Assembly: GCF_003344625.1 (NCBI RefSeq)
Contig: NZ_QPKJ02000001.1
Location: 310,001-374,000, forward strand
Length of the DNA stretch: 64,000 nucleotides
Source of the DNA: Solirubrobacter deserti
GTDB taxonomy: Bacteria > Actinomycetota > Thermoleophilia > Solirubrobacterales > Solirubrobacteraceae
Direction: 5' to 3'
The translations under genes and the position numbers were made by a program. The notes beneath the pieces were generated by a model, which worked only from the letters and a program-made list of their open reading frames with translations, made no database searches and was not told where the DNA came from. Positions 45,217 to 54,199 of the stretch are shown here, in pieces (the first letter of the stretch is position 1; every line of letters starts with the position of its first letter).

Positions 45217-45798
45217 CTAACCGAGCGTCACCGGCTCGCCGAGCACGATGCGGCCCGCCTCGACCACCCGGGCCTCGATCCCGGGCCCGTCGGCGCGGGA
45301 GGCGACGAGCTTCAGGCGCACGCCATCGCGGAAGATCAGCTCGGTCCCGCCCCAGCCGCCGCCCTCGGGGAGCCGCAGCCCGAGCTGGACGTTCACGCCG
45401 GCGATAGCCCGCTGCATCGGCGGTGCGACCGTCGCGACGATCACGCCGCGCGCGTGGTCGAGGTCGCGCACGAGGTCGATCGTCCGGCCGAGCGAACGCT
45501 GCAGCGCGAACTCCAGCCGCGGGTCGCCCCACAGAAACGCCTTCCCCGCGTGCGTGAGGGTCGGGTACGGCGCTGGCTTGTGCGGGTCGATCGCGCCGTC
45601 GGGATAGAACGGGTACGCCGCCGACCACTGCGCGAGCTCGGGCAGGTCCTGGACCGACAGCCGGCCCTCGGGCCCCGCGGCGTAGTGCTGCCGGTCACCC
45701 GCGACGCCGCGGGCGTCGATCTGGGTCGAGCGCAGCTGCTCGCCCGCCATCCCGACCACGGGGAACCGCCACAGCCCTTGGACGAATCCGCTGGTCAT
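45217..45798 (-). CDS. MOSC-domain protein (beta-barrel) of unknown substrate
   Basis: 193 residues. MOSC domains carry persulfide sulfur in molybdenum and sulfur metabolism. The core is visible as LWRFPVVGMAGEQL and DARGVAGDRQHY at the N-terminus (MOSC_N-like), and GGGWGGTELIFRDGVRLKLV near the C-terminus. The usual conserved Cys that receives sulfur is not present, so a role in sulfur transfer is doubtful. Divergent from glpD by 29 bases. Confidence 0.7.
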   Translation of the reverse strand: MTSGFVQGLWRFPVVGMAGEQLRSTQIDARGVAGDRQHYAAGPEGRLSVQDLPELAQWSAAYPFYPDGAIDPHKPAPYPTLTHAGKAFLWGDPRLEFALQRSLGRTIDLVRDLDHARGVIVATVAPPMQRAIAGVNVQLGLRLPEGGGWGGTELIFRDGVRLKLVASRADGPGIEARVVEAGRIVLGEPVTLG

Positions 45799-45827
45799 CG
45801 ACCGCCAGAACGGTAACGTGCGGTCGC

Positions 45828-47441
45828 GTGCTGCCCCGCGCCGACGCCGTCGCCTCGCTCACCCGGGAGCCGTTCGACGTGCTGGTCATCGGCGGCGGGA
45901 TCACGGGCGCGGGCGTCGCGCTGGACGCGGCCACGCGCGGGTACTCGGTCGCGCTCGTCGAGCGCAACGACTACGCCGGCGGGACCAGCTCACGCTCGTC
46001 CAAGCTCGTCCACGGCGGCCTGCGCTATCTGCAGAACTTCGACCTCGGCCTGGTCCGCGAGGCGCTGCTCGAGCGCCAGATCAACGTCAACCTCGCGCCC
46101 TGGCTGACCAAGCCGCTGCCGCTGATCGTCCCCGCGTTCGAGGGCCAGCGGCTGGACCGGATCGTCGGCCTGGGCCTGAACGCCTACGACGTGATGTCCG
46201 TCGACCGGATCCGCCGCCGGCGCCGCCGGGACGACAGCGACTGGAGCCCGGCACGCCACCGGATCATCCCAGGCGAGGAGGTCGCGCAGCTCCTTCCGGC
46301 GTTGGAGGGCCGCGCGCCGACGAGCGGCTACCTGTTCTACGACTGCCAGACCGACGACTCCCGTCTGGTCCTCACGGTCCTGGCCGAGGCGGAGCGGTTC
46401 GGCGTCGTGGCCGCGAACCGGGTCGAGGTCCTGGAGCTGCTCGAGGACGGCGGCCGCGCGATCGGCGCGCGCGTGCGGGACGCGGAAGCGGGCGAGGAGC
46501 TCGAGATCCGGGCGAGCACGATCGTCAACGCCACCGGCGTGTGGGCCGACCGTCTGCGCCCCGCCGAGCTCCACGACGAGGCCGAGGTGCCCGTCATCCG
46601 CCCGTCGCGCGGCACCCACATCATCGTCGACGGCGACCGGCTCCCGATGACCGCCGGCGCGATCGTTCCCGCGGGCGCCGGCCGGACGATCTTCGTGCTG
46701 CCGTGGCTCGGCCAGACCCTGATCGGCACCACCGACACCGACCACAGCGGCGACGTCGTGCACGTCCGCCCGACCGAGGAGGACGTCGACTACCTGCTCG
46801 ACGCTGTCAACGGGTTCTTCGCCACGAGCCTCACGCCCGACGACCTCGCCGGGGCGTACGCGGGCGTGCGCCCGCTGATCTCGACCGGCGACCGCGGCAA
46901 GTCCGTCGACATCTCGCGCAAGGCCGAGCTGTACGAGACCTCGAGCGGGATGATCACCATCACCGGCGGCAAGCTCACGACCTGGCGGCGGATGGCCAAG
47001 CAGACCGTGGACCGGATCGTCGAGCGCGACGGCAGCGATGCCCGCTGCATCACGCACGAGCTGCCGCTCGGGATGGCGGTCGAACCCGACGACCTGGCCG
47101 CCCCGGAGTGGGCGCGCGAGCAGCTCGCGGGGCGCTACGGGCACGTCGCCCACGACGTGCTGGCCGCCGGCCCCGCCGAGCGGATCGTCGACGGGCGCCC
47201 GGACCTGCTGGCGGAGGTCGTCTACGCCGCCCGGCGCGAGCAGGCGCGCACGCTCGCGGACGTGCTGTTGCGCCGCACGCGGCTCGGTCTGACCGCCGCG
47301 CGCGCCCTGACGGCGCCCGTGCTCGAGCGCGTCGCGGGCGTGCTCGGCGACGAGCTCGGCTGGGACGAGACGCGCCGCGCGCGCGAGCTCGACGCCTTCG
47401 CGCAGGAGGCCCGCGAAGAAGGCATCCTGCCCGCGCCGTAA
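45828..47441 (+). CDS. glpD: Glycerol-3-phosphate dehydrogenase
   Basis: 537 residues, GTG start. FAD-dependent enzyme of the inner membrane face that oxidises glycerol-3-phosphate to dihydroxyacetone phosphate. The FAD motif is VIGGGITGAGVALDAATRGY; GGTSSRSSKLVHGGLRYLQN, VVNATGVWAD-type INATGVWADRL and TITGGKLTTWRRMA are hallmarks of the GlpD/GlpA family. The C-terminal DAO_C domain is complete. No glycerol kinase or facilitator gene is adjacent. Confidence 0.93.
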   Translation: MLPRADAVASLTREPFDVLVIGGGITGAGVALDAATRGYSVALVERNDYAGGTSSRSSKLVHGGLRYLQNFDLGLVREALLERQINVNLAPWLTKPLPLIVPAFEGQRLDRIVGLGLNAYDVMSVDRIRRRRRRDDSDWSPARHRIIPGEEVAQLLPALEGRAPTSGYLFYDCQTDDSRLVLTVLAEAERFGVVAANRVEVLELLEDGGRAIGARVRDAEAGEELEIRASTIVNATGVWADRLRPAELHDEAEVPVIRPSRGTHIIVDGDRLPMTAGAIVPAGAGRTIFVLPWLGQTLIGTTDTDHSGDVVHVRPTEEDVDYLLDAVNGFFATSLTPDDLAGAYAGVRPLISTGDRGKSVDISRKAELYETSSGMITITGGKLTTWRRMAKQTVDRIVERDGSDARCITHELPLGMAVEPDDLAAPEWAREQLAGRYGHVAHDVLAAGPAERIVDGRPDLLAEVVYAARREQARTLADVLLRRTRLGLTAARALTAPVLERVAGVLGDELGWDETRRARELDAFAQEAREEGILPAP

Positions 47442-47495
47442 CTTTCGGGGTTCCCGCCGGTTGAGAGCGGCGGAGCCCATCGACCCGGAGCCGTT

Positions 47496-49283
47496 GTGCG
47501 TTTTCTCGTCCCGCTGATCGTCCTGTTGTTGTTTCCCACCGCCGCGCAGGCGGCCTGGCTGCCCGCCGTGGCGCTCGAGGGCCCGAGCCCCGACATCGTC
47601 TCGGTGGGCAACGTCGATCTCGCGCGTGATGGCGTCGGCGCGGTCGCGTACCTGCGCAAGGACGGTGGCGTGACGCACGCGTTCGTCAACCGCATGGTCG
47701 GCGGCAGCTGGCGCGGCGCCGAGCGCGTGGACCCGACCACGGGCGAGGCGACCGAGGTGTTGGCCGCGGCCAGCGAGGGCAACCGGCTCGTGGTCGCGTG
47801 GGTGGCGGACGGCCACGTGTACGCCAACGTCGCGCCCGGCGGGACGCCGGAGCCCGGCGCGTTCGCCGGTCCGGTCGCGCTCGGCGGCCCGGACGCGCGC
47901 TCGATCGACCTCGACATCGGCATCAACGGCGCGGCCTATGTCACCTGGGAGCAGGGCGGCGACGTGCGCGCCGCGCGCCTGCAGGACACGACGTGGGCGC
48001 TGGTCGAGCAGCCGCTGGACGTCGAGCCGGGGCTGGTCGCCGGCAAGGGCGCGCTGCGTCCGCGGGTCGCGGTCAGCGCCGAGGGGTACGCGGTCGTCAC
48101 GTGGGGCGACGCTCCCGCCGGCGCGACGCGTGTGTGGTCACGCCGCCTCACCGGCCTGACGCTGTCGGCCGTGCCGCAGGTGCTCAACCTGCCCGAGCAC
48201 GGCCACGCCGACTCGCCCGACATCGACATCGAGGAGGACGGCTCGTTCGCGTGGGTCGTGTTCCGGCAGGACATCAACGGGGTGTCGCGGACGCTCGGGC
48301 GCCGGCTCGTCGGCTCGCAGTTCGAGGCGCCGGAGTTCATCGACGGCGGCAACGCGACGTCCATGCCGAAGGTGGACATCAACGGGGACGGCGTCGGTGT
48401 CGGCGTCACGCAGGGCGCCGGGAACGAGCAGGTGATCGGCTCCTGGCTCACCAAGGACCACTTCACGCCGCCGGTCGGTCTCGGTGGTCCGAGCGCGTTC
48501 ACCTCCAAGCCGGAGGTCGCGTCGTCCGATCGCGGCGACCTCGGCGTCGTGTGGCGCACGAGCGATCTCGCCCGCGCGCGCTACAAGGACGACACGGCGA
48601 CGGCGTTCGGGCCGGAGGCCACGATCTCCGCTCCGGGCCTGGGTCCGGTGGCCGACCCCGGCGTGTTCATCGGCGGCGACCGCCTCGGCGACATGGCGGT
48701 GGCGATGGTCCAGGGGACGCCTGGCAACTACACGCTGAGCACCGCGGTCTACGACCGCGAGCCGGGCACGCCGTTCATCGAGGAGACCACGACCTACAAG
48801 CGCCAGACCCGGCCGCAGCTGCGCTGGCGGCCCGGCTTGGAGCTGTGGGGCGCGCAGCGCTTCCGCGTGCTGATCGACGGCGCCGTGGCCGGCGAGACGT
48901 CCGTGGACACCTTCACGCCGCGCGTGCCGCTGGCGACCGGCAAGCACACGTGGCAGGTCGAGGCGGTCGACATCCGCGGCCAGGTCAGCCGCAGCCGCGT
49001 GCGCACGCTGCGCATCGACGCGACCGCGCCGACGCTGCAGGTGAAGGTCAGCGGCAAGCGGGTCGCGGGGCAGAACCTCAAGATCAGCGTGACGGCGCGG
49101 GACGCGGGCGGGTCGGGCCTGGACCACATCACCGTCGACTACGGCGACAAGTCGGCCAAGTCCGAGAGCCGCACGACCCGTCACCGCTACAAGCGCGGCA
49201 CGTACCGGCTCAAGGTCGCGGCCGTCGACAAGGCCGGGAACGTGACCCGCAAGCAGGTCAGGCTGCGGATCAAGAAGTCGTGA
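47496..49283 (+). CDS. Secreted beta-propeller protein with C-terminal Ig/PKD-like domain
   Basis: 595 residues, GTG start, signal peptide 1-19 (ends AQA-A). The body has about six repeats of the type VTWEQGGDVRAARL, VWRTSDLARARYKD and FVVFRQDINGVS-like strands, consistent with a propeller. The last 130 residues form Ig/PKD-like modules (TPRVPLATGKHTWQVEAVD, DHITVDYGDKSAKSES) ending in a basic strand VRLRIKKS. Probably extracellular. The folP start overlaps its stop (GTGA). Confidence 0.72.
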   Translation: MRFLVPLIVLLLFPTAAQAAWLPAVALEGPSPDIVSVGNVDLARDGVGAVAYLRKDGGVTHAFVNRMVGGSWRGAERVDPTTGEATEVLAAASEGNRLVVAWVADGHVYANVAPGGTPEPGAFAGPVALGGPDARSIDLDIGINGAAYVTWEQGGDVRAARLQDTTWALVEQPLDVEPGLVAGKGALRPRVAVSAEGYAVVTWGDAPAGATRVWSRRLTGLTLSAVPQVLNLPEHGHADSPDIDIEEDGSFAWVVFRQDINGVSRTLGRRLVGSQFEAPEFIDGGNATSMPKVDINGDGVGVGVTQGAGNEQVIGSWLTKDHFTPPVGLGGPSAFTSKPEVASSDRGDLGVVWRTSDLARARYKDDTATAFGPEATISAPGLGPVADPGVFIGGDRLGDMAVAMVQGTPGNYTLSTAVYDREPGTPFIEETTTYKRQTRPQLRWRPGLELWGAQRFRVLIDGAVAGETSVDTFTPRVPLATGKHTWQVEAVDIRGQVSRSRVRTLRIDATAPTLQVKVSGKRVAGQNLKISVTARDAGGSGLDHITVDYGDKSAKSESRTTRHRYKRGTYRLKVAAVDKAGNVTRKQVRLRIKKS

Positions 49284-50182
49284 TCCTGCGGGCGGGCACG
49301 CACCGGCTCGAGCTCGGCGCGCGCCCGCTGCTGATGGGCATCCTCAACGCGACCCCGGACTCATTCTCGGAGGAGCGCGGGGAGGAGCCGCTGAGCGCAC
49401 GGGTGCGGCGGGGCCGCGCGCTGATCGCGGCGGGTGCGGACCTGCTCGACGTCGGCGGGGAGTCCGCGCGCGGCGACCGGCCGGCGGTGTCGGTCCAGGA
49501 GGAGATCGAGCGGGTGTGCGGGTTGGTCGCGGCGCTCGCGGACGAGGCGCTGATCTCGGTCGACACGTACAAGCCGGAGGTCGCGGAGGCGGCTGTGGCC
49601 GCCGGCGCGGCGATCGTCAACGACGTCTCCGGGTTGCGCGACGTGCGGCTGGCCGAGGTGTGCGCGCGCACCGGTGCGGGGTTGGTCGTGATGCACACGG
49701 CGGTCGCGCCCAAGGGCACGCTGCTCGATCCCGCCACCTATGACGACGTGGTGAACGACGTCGTCGCGTTTCTGACGGAGCGCGTCGCGGTCGCGCGAGC
49801 CGCGGGCGTGGGGGAGGAGCAACTGGTGCTCGACCCGGGGCCGGACTTCGCCAAGACCCCCGCGCAGACCGTCGCGGTGCTGCGCCGGCTGGACGCCGTC
49901 GCCGCGTTGGGCCGCCCGATCCTGCTCGCGGCCTCGCGCAAGGACTTCATCGGCGCCGTGACGGGGCGCCCGCCCGCGGAGCGCGACCCGGGGACGCTGG
50001 CGGCGCTGGCGTACGGCGTCGAGCAGGGTGCCTCGATCCTGCGCGTGCACGACGTCGCGGGCGTGCGGGACTTCTTCGCGGTGCGGGCCGTGCTGGCCGG
50101 GGAGCGTGAGTTGGGGCCGCTCGAGGGCCTGACGCCGGAGCGCTATCCCGACGGTGTTCCCTCGCATCTCTCGCTAGGCTGA
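49280..50182 (+). CDS. folP: Dihydropteroate synthase
   Basis: 300 residues, GTG start in a four-base overlap with the secreted-protein gene. Condenses 6-hydroxymethyl-dihydropterin pyrophosphate with p-aminobenzoate. Signatures: LLMGILNATPDSFSEE, DLLDVGGESARGDRPAVS, LISVDTYKPEV, VNDVSGLRD, LVLDPGPDFAKT, LLAASRKDFIGAV and the C-terminal SILRVHDVAG. All active-site motifs are intact. It is separated from other folate genes, so it may be an isolated copy. Confidence 0.9.
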   Translation: MILRAGTHRLELGARPLLMGILNATPDSFSEERGEEPLSARVRRGRALIAAGADLLDVGGESARGDRPAVSVQEEIERVCGLVAALADEALISVDTYKPEVAEAAVAAGAAIVNDVSGLRDVRLAEVCARTGAGLVVMHTAVAPKGTLLDPATYDDVVNDVVAFLTERVAVARAAGVGEEQLVLDPGPDFAKTPAQTVAVLRRLDAVAALGRPILLAASRKDFIGAVTGRPPAERDPGTLAALAYGVEQGASILRVHDVAGVRDFFAVRAVLAGERELGPLEGLTPERYPDGVPSHLSLG

Positions 50183-50276
50183 GCCGCGTAATCGACCGGT
50201 GGGGCGCCGCCCCCCGCTCCCATCGCCGGCCGCTGACGACAACGCGGCCGGACGCCTACCGATTCGAGGAGAACGA

Positions 50277-51809
50277 ATGCCCACTGTCCTGGACCGCTCC
50301 GCGCTGGAGCAGAGCCCGCTGGCCGACCTGCACCTGCTCGCCAACGAGCTCGGCGTCGACGGCTTCCGCCGCTTGCGCAAGCCCGACCTCGTCGACGCGA
50401 TCCTCGCCCGCCAGGGTGGGGAAGCGGCCGCCGAGGAGCCCGTCGCCGTCGGCGGCGGCGACGAGGACGAAGCGCCCAAGCGCTCGCGCCGTGGCCGCCG
50501 CGGGGGCCGGGGCCGGCGCCGCGACGAGGACGAAGGCGACTCCGGCCGCGATCGTGACCGCGACCGCGACGAGGAGCCGGTGGCCGAGACCCGTGGTGGC
50601 GGCGGCGAGGACAAGATCGCCACCGGCACGGTCGAGCTGCTCGCGAACGGCTCCGGCTTCCTGCGCCTGTCCGAGGACGAGGAGTCCGAAGGCGACATCT
50701 ACATCTCCGCCGCCCAGGTCAAGCGCTGCGAGCTCGTCTCGGGCGACAAGATCAGCGGCCCGGTGCGCCCCGCCCGCCGCTCCGAGCGCTTCGCGTCGCT
50801 CGTGCGCGTGGACACCATCAACGGCCGCCCGGCCGACGAGGTCGCCGAGGGCACGCGCTTCGAGGAGCTCCCGGTGGCGTGGCCGGAGGAGCGGATCGCG
50901 CTCGGCGCCGAAGACGCGGCCGTCAACGCCGTCCAGTGGCTGACGCCGTTCGGCAAGGGCTCGCGCGTGGTCATCGCGGGCGCGGCGCGCTCGGGCAAGA
51001 GCGAGCTGTTGCGCCGGCTCGCGGTCGCACTGGCCGCCAAGCAGGACCTCGAGGTGAGCGCCGTGCTCGCCGGCGTGCTGCCGGAGGAGATCGCCGACTG
51101 GCCCGTGACGCCGAGCGCGGCGCTGACGTTCGCCGCCTCCAGCGACGCGCAGGCCCAGGCCGTCGAGCAGGCGGTCGAGACCGGGCGTCGCGTGGCTGCG
51201 CGGGGCGGGGACGCGGTCGTGCTGATCGACGGCTTCGAGTACCTACCCGCGAACGCCGCCCGGCGCGCGCTGGCCGCCGGCCGCAACCTGTCCGGCGGTG
51301 GCTCGCTGACCGTGATCGCCACCTCGCTCGCGCCGGTCGGCGGCGAGACGACCGTGATCGCGCTCGACGCCGCGGCCGCGGCGCTCGGCACGTTCCCGGC
51401 GCTCGCTCTCGCCGAGTCCGGCGTCCTGCGCGCGGACCTGCTCGTCGGCGAGGCCGGCGTGGAGGCGATCCGCGCCGCGGTCGCGGGCGGCGAGTTCGTC
51501 CCGCCGGTCGTGGAAGAGGTCGCGCCGGAGCCGGAGCCGGAGGCGAAGCCCAAGCCCAAGGGGAAGGCCAAGCCGAAGGCGAAGGCCAAGGCCAAGCCGA
51601 AGCCGGCCGCCGAGACCGCCTCGGAGCCCGTCGCCGCCGCCGCGGCGGAGGTCGAGGCCGTCGCCGCGGAGCCGGCCGCCGCAAAGCCCAAGGCCAAGGC
51701 GAAGGCAACGGCTAAGAAGAAGCCGGCGGCCAAGAAGGCCGCGGCGGCGAAGAAGAAGCCGGCCGCGCGCTCGCGCGCGAAGAAGCCGGCCGCGGGCAGC
51801 GACTCCTAG
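50277..51809 (+). CDS. Rho-like transcription terminator paralog with histone-H1-like tail
   Basis: 510 residues, ATG at 50277 with GAGGAGAAC upstream. Residues 10-45 are a Rho_N domain; 55-105 an RGR/RDRD-rich basic insert; 110-190 a CSD-like RNA-binding OB-fold (VELLANGSGFLRLSEDE); 200-410 a P-loop ATPase core with Walker A GAARSGKS (235-242) and Walker B VVLIDGFEYL (Asp318). Compared with Rho, the Q- and R-loop segments are gone, the FKGTGNMEL region is missing, and the arginine-finger element SGTRxEEL reads SGVLRADLL. Residues 415-510 are a Lys/Ala/Pro tail like bacterial histone H1. A divergent paralog, not the standard Rho. Confidence 0.72.
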   Translation: MPTVLDRSALEQSPLADLHLLANELGVDGFRRLRKPDLVDAILARQGGEAAAEEPVAVGGGDEDEAPKRSRRGRRGGRGRRRDEDEGDSGRDRDRDRDEEPVAETRGGGGEDKIATGTVELLANGSGFLRLSEDEESEGDIYISAAQVKRCELVSGDKISGPVRPARRSERFASLVRVDTINGRPADEVAEGTRFEELPVAWPEERIALGAEDAAVNAVQWLTPFGKGSRVVIAGAARSGKSELLRRLAVALAAKQDLEVSAVLAGVLPEEIADWPVTPSAALTFAASSDAQAQAVEQAVETGRRVAARGGDAVVLIDGFEYLPANAARRALAAGRNLSGGGSLTVIATSLAPVGGETTVIALDAAAAALGTFPALALAESGVLRADLLVGEAGVEAIRAAVAGGEFVPPVVEEVAPEPEPEAKPKPKGKAKPKAKAKAKPKPAAETASEPVAAAAAEVEAVAAEPAAAKPKAKAKATAKKKPAAKKAAAAKKKPAARSRAKKPAAGSDS

Positions 51810-51821
51810 ACCGACGTGTGA

Positions 51822-51845
51822 GGGCCGCGGCTCCGGCCGCGGCCC
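51822..51845. terminator. Strong hairpin after the Rho-like gene
   Basis: GGGCCGCGG (51822-51830) pairs with CCGCGGCCC (51837-51845); an extra C-G pair leaves a TCCG loop, so ten stem pairs. It begins 13 bases after the stop codon. No T-tract. Probable terminator for the upstream gene. Confidence 0.65.
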
Positions 51846-51899
51846 ACGCGCCGCGTCACGCCGCGCCGGGTCACGCTGGGCGCCGCGTCCCGCGCACGG

Positions 51900-52367
51900 T
51901 CAGCGCCGCGGCCCGTACGCCACGCGGCGCCAGCTCGGCTCGGGCGAGAGCTCGATCGGCTCTCGATCGCGCTCGGGCTGGACGTAGCCGAACGTGTGCG
52001 TGGCGTCGTTGAAGACCACGTCGAGCTCGCCTTCCTTGACGCGCTGGTCCAGCCAGGCGGAGCGGAAGACGAGGCGGCGCAGCCAGTGCACGAGTGACCG
52101 GTCGGCCGGGCCGACGAGGTCCGGCCAGCAGTCGTTGACGTGCTCGCCGAGGCCGGAGGCGGGATTGACGACCTCCCCGCTCACGGTCAGGTTGACGAGA
52201 TCCTCGAGCTCGGTCTCCTCGAGCGGGCGCCCGACGAAGCCGAGTTTGCGCGCGGCCTGCTCGACGCGCTCGGAGAAGTCACGCTCGTTGAACGTGAAGC
52301 GAAGGTCTCCGTACTCCAGGACGTAGTCCTGGCCGGAGTCGTAGTTGCCGCGGCGAATCTGATCCAT
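51900..52367 (-). CDS. Conserved-looking cytoplasmic protein of unknown function
   Basis: 155 residues, ATG at 52365-52367. Acidic/aromatic character: GQDYVLEYGDLRFTFNERDF, then CWPDLVGPADRSLVHWLRRL and ELDVVFNDATHTFGY. No domain recognised; no signal peptide or membrane segment. The protein-like composition and complete frame support a real gene. Confidence 0.6.
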   Translation of the reverse strand: MDQIRRGNYDSGQDYVLEYGDLRFTFNERDFSERVEQAARKLGFVGRPLEETELEDLVNLTVSGEVVNPASGLGEHVNDCWPDLVGPADRSLVHWLRRLVFRSAWLDQRVKEGELDVVFNDATHTFGYVQPERDREPIELSPEPSWRRVAYGPRR

Positions 52368-52441
52368 AGGAGAGGTGCCCCGTGGGGCGTCTGCATCTTA
52401 TGCGCGGTTCCTGCCCCGAGTCTGCCGTTGAACTGGATCTT

Positions 52442-52846
52442 TCACGCCGCGCTCAGCCCGTGTCGGAGATCGAACGCGCGGACCGCCCCGTCCGCGGTGT
52501 CGGGGAAGTCGGCGAAACGCCGGTTCCGGCACACCCACTCCTCGCCGGGCGGGCGCTCGTGCGCCTTCTCGATCGAGAACGCGCACTGCGGCAGCGGCTC
52601 ACGCGCCAACTTGAGCGCGCCGTAGCCCCTGGCCCGCTCCGCCTCCTCGAACAGCGCGACGTCGATGTCGGTGGCGAACACCTTCTGCGCGCAGCCCATG
52701 TAGCGGATGCCCGACACGGGCTCCGTGTAGCGATACAGCGAAGGACATCCCGCCGCCACGCAGGTGGCGGGAGCGATCACCCGATCGCAGTACGTCAGGC
52801 ACTGGCGGCACTCAGAGGCCTCGGTGCGGCGGGCGGTACGGCCCAT
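52442..52846 (-). CDS. Cys-rich putative zinc-binding protein
   Basis: 134 residues from the ATG at 52844-52846; an upstream start near 52963 is rejected because it overlaps the divergent gene. Nine Cys include ECRQCLTYCDR, ATCVAAGCPS, YMGCAQKVF and QCAFSIEKAH with WVCRNRRF, arranged as pairs typical of metal-binding or disulfide proteins. The composition looks like a conserved Thermoleophilia-type protein but I cannot name a family. Cytoplasmic by lack of signal. Confidence 0.6.
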   Translation of the reverse strand: MGRTARRTEASECRQCLTYCDRVIAPATCVAAGCPSLYRYTEPVSGIRYMGCAQKVFATDIDVALFEEAERARGYGALKLAREPLPQCAFSIEKAHERPPGEEWVCRNRRFADFPDTADGAVRAFDLRHGLSAA

Positions 52847-52941
52847 CTGCGCGAGTGTACCGGCGCAGCGGGCCTCGGCGTTCCGCCAGGCTGTCAGCAA
52901 TGCACCGTGTTCTAGTTGTGAAAACTGGCTAGGGTCAGGGA

Positions 52942-53433
52942 ATGGCTGTCCGTCGCCTCGCAATACTCAGCGCAGCCCTCGTGCTCTCGGCCGCGGGGAC
53001 GGCGATCGCCGCCGAACCGCGCGCCGGCTTGCACCTGCAGGGCGAGATCAAGTTTCCGCGCGCGCAGAAGATGTTCGTCCAGACCGACGCCCAGGACGGC
53101 ACCCGGCTCACCGTCGCCCTCGGCTTCCATGGCAAGTGCACCGGGGGCGGGCTCAGCGAGCTGTGGTCCTCCAACGTCGCCGCCAAGCCCGAGGTCCGCG
53201 TCCGCGACGGCCGCTTCGAGGACACGCTCACGGGCGTGTCCCGCAACGTCGGCGGCGTGTCGGGTCGCACCGGACACTTCCGGTGGGAGTTCAGCGGGCG
53301 CTTCACCGAGCGCGACGTCGTCGTCGGCACGGTCAGCGGCACCGCCGAGGTACGCCAGAACGGCAAGACGATCTCGCGCTGCAAGACGCGCAAGCCCGCC
53401 TCCGTGCGGCTCACGGTCCGCTCGCCCGCATAG
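52942..53433 (+). CDS. Secreted beta-rich protein of unknown function
   Basis: 163 residues, signal peptide 1-23 (ends AIA-A). The mature part is a single beta-domain: LHLQGEIKFPRAQKMFVQTD, TVALGFHGKCTGGGL, RFEDTLTGVSRNVGG and a C-terminal VSGTAEVRQNGKTISRCKTR. Two Cys (in KCTGG and SRCKT) could form one disulfide. Located just upstream of the response-regulator/c-di-GMP block. Confidence 0.62.
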   Translation: MAVRRLAILSAALVLSAAGTAIAAEPRAGLHLQGEIKFPRAQKMFVQTDAQDGTRLTVALGFHGKCTGGGLSELWSSNVAAKPEVRVRDGRFEDTLTGVSRNVGGVSGRTGHFRWEFSGRFTERDVVVGTVSGTAEVRQNGKTISRCKTRKPASVRLTVRSPA

Positions 53434-53451
53434 TTTTCGCCGCGGTCCCCT

Positions 53452-54177
53452 ATGGGGGACATGGACGAGGTCACGTGCACGCTGCTGCTGGTCGAGGACG
53501 ACCCGGTGATCCGGGTGTTCCTCGCCGACAACCTGAGCGCCGACGGCTACGAGCTGATCGTCACCGAGTGCTTCGAGGAGGCGCTGCAGGCGCTCGAGCG
53601 CGAACGCCCGGACCTCGCGGTGTTCGACGTGCACCTACCCGACGGGTCCGGGCTGGACCTCCTCCGGCGCGTGCGTGGGGCGGACGGGGTGGCGTCCCGG
53701 CTCGATCCGTCGCTGCCGATCGTGATGCTCTCCGGCGCCGCCGAGGAGCTCGACCGCCTGCGTGGGCTCGAGCGCGGGGCCGACGACTACGTCGTCAAGC
53801 CGTTCTCCTACGCGGAGCTGCGGCTGCGGATCGCGGCGGTGCTGCGGCGCGCGCGCACGCGGGTGCAGCTCGGGACGATGCGCGTGGGGTCGCTCGAGCT
53901 CGACCCGGCGGGGCGGGCCGCGTCGGTGCGCGGCCGGCGGCTCGAGCTCTCGGCCAAGGAGTTCGCGCTGCTGCGGATGCTCGCCTCGGCGCCGACGCGC
54001 GTGTTCACCAAGGACGAGCTGCTGCGGGACGTGTGGGGCTTCCGGGCCGCGGGGTCCACCCGGACGCTCGATTCCCACGCGTGCCGGCTGCGCCAGAAGC
54101 TGCGCGAGCAGGGCGACGAGTTCGTCGTGAACGTGTGGGGCGTCGGTTATCGCTTGGTTGACGGTCCGGCTTCCTGA
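53452..54177 (+). CDS. OmpR/PhoB-family response regulator
   Basis: 241 residues; the ATG at 53461 is an equally good start. Receiver: TLLLVEDDPVIRVFLAD, phosphoacceptor Asp in LAVFDVHLPDGSG, Ser in IVMLSGAA and Lys in DDYVVKPFSYAEL. The winged-helix output domain is LELSAKEFALLRMLASAP and RVFTKDELLRDVWGFR, ending HACRLRQKL and VWGVGYRLV. No kinase is adjacent; the nearest, on the same strand, is at 57028, after two c-di-GMP genes, and could be its partner. Confidence 0.9.
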   Translation: MGDMDEVTCTLLLVEDDPVIRVFLADNLSADGYELIVTECFEEALQALERERPDLAVFDVHLPDGSGLDLLRRVRGADGVASRLDPSLPIVMLSGAAEELDRLRGLERGADDYVVKPFSYAELRLRIAAVLRRARTRVQLGTMRVGSLELDPAGRAASVRGRRLELSAKEFALLRMLASAPTRVFTKDELLRDVWGFRAAGSTRTLDSHACRLRQKLREQGDEFVVNVWGVGYRLVDGPAS

Positions 54178-54199
54178 AGCGATTGCGTGAGGTCTGCTC

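Noticed and set aside
47798..49279. Extension of the folP frame back into the upstream gene
   Set aside because: Residues there are Arg/Gly-rich shadow of the propeller gene; the GTG at 49280 gives the proper DHPS N-terminus.
52847..52963. Longer start for the Cys-rich protein
   Set aside because: It would overlap the signal peptide coding region of the divergent gene; the ATG at 52846 is sufficient.
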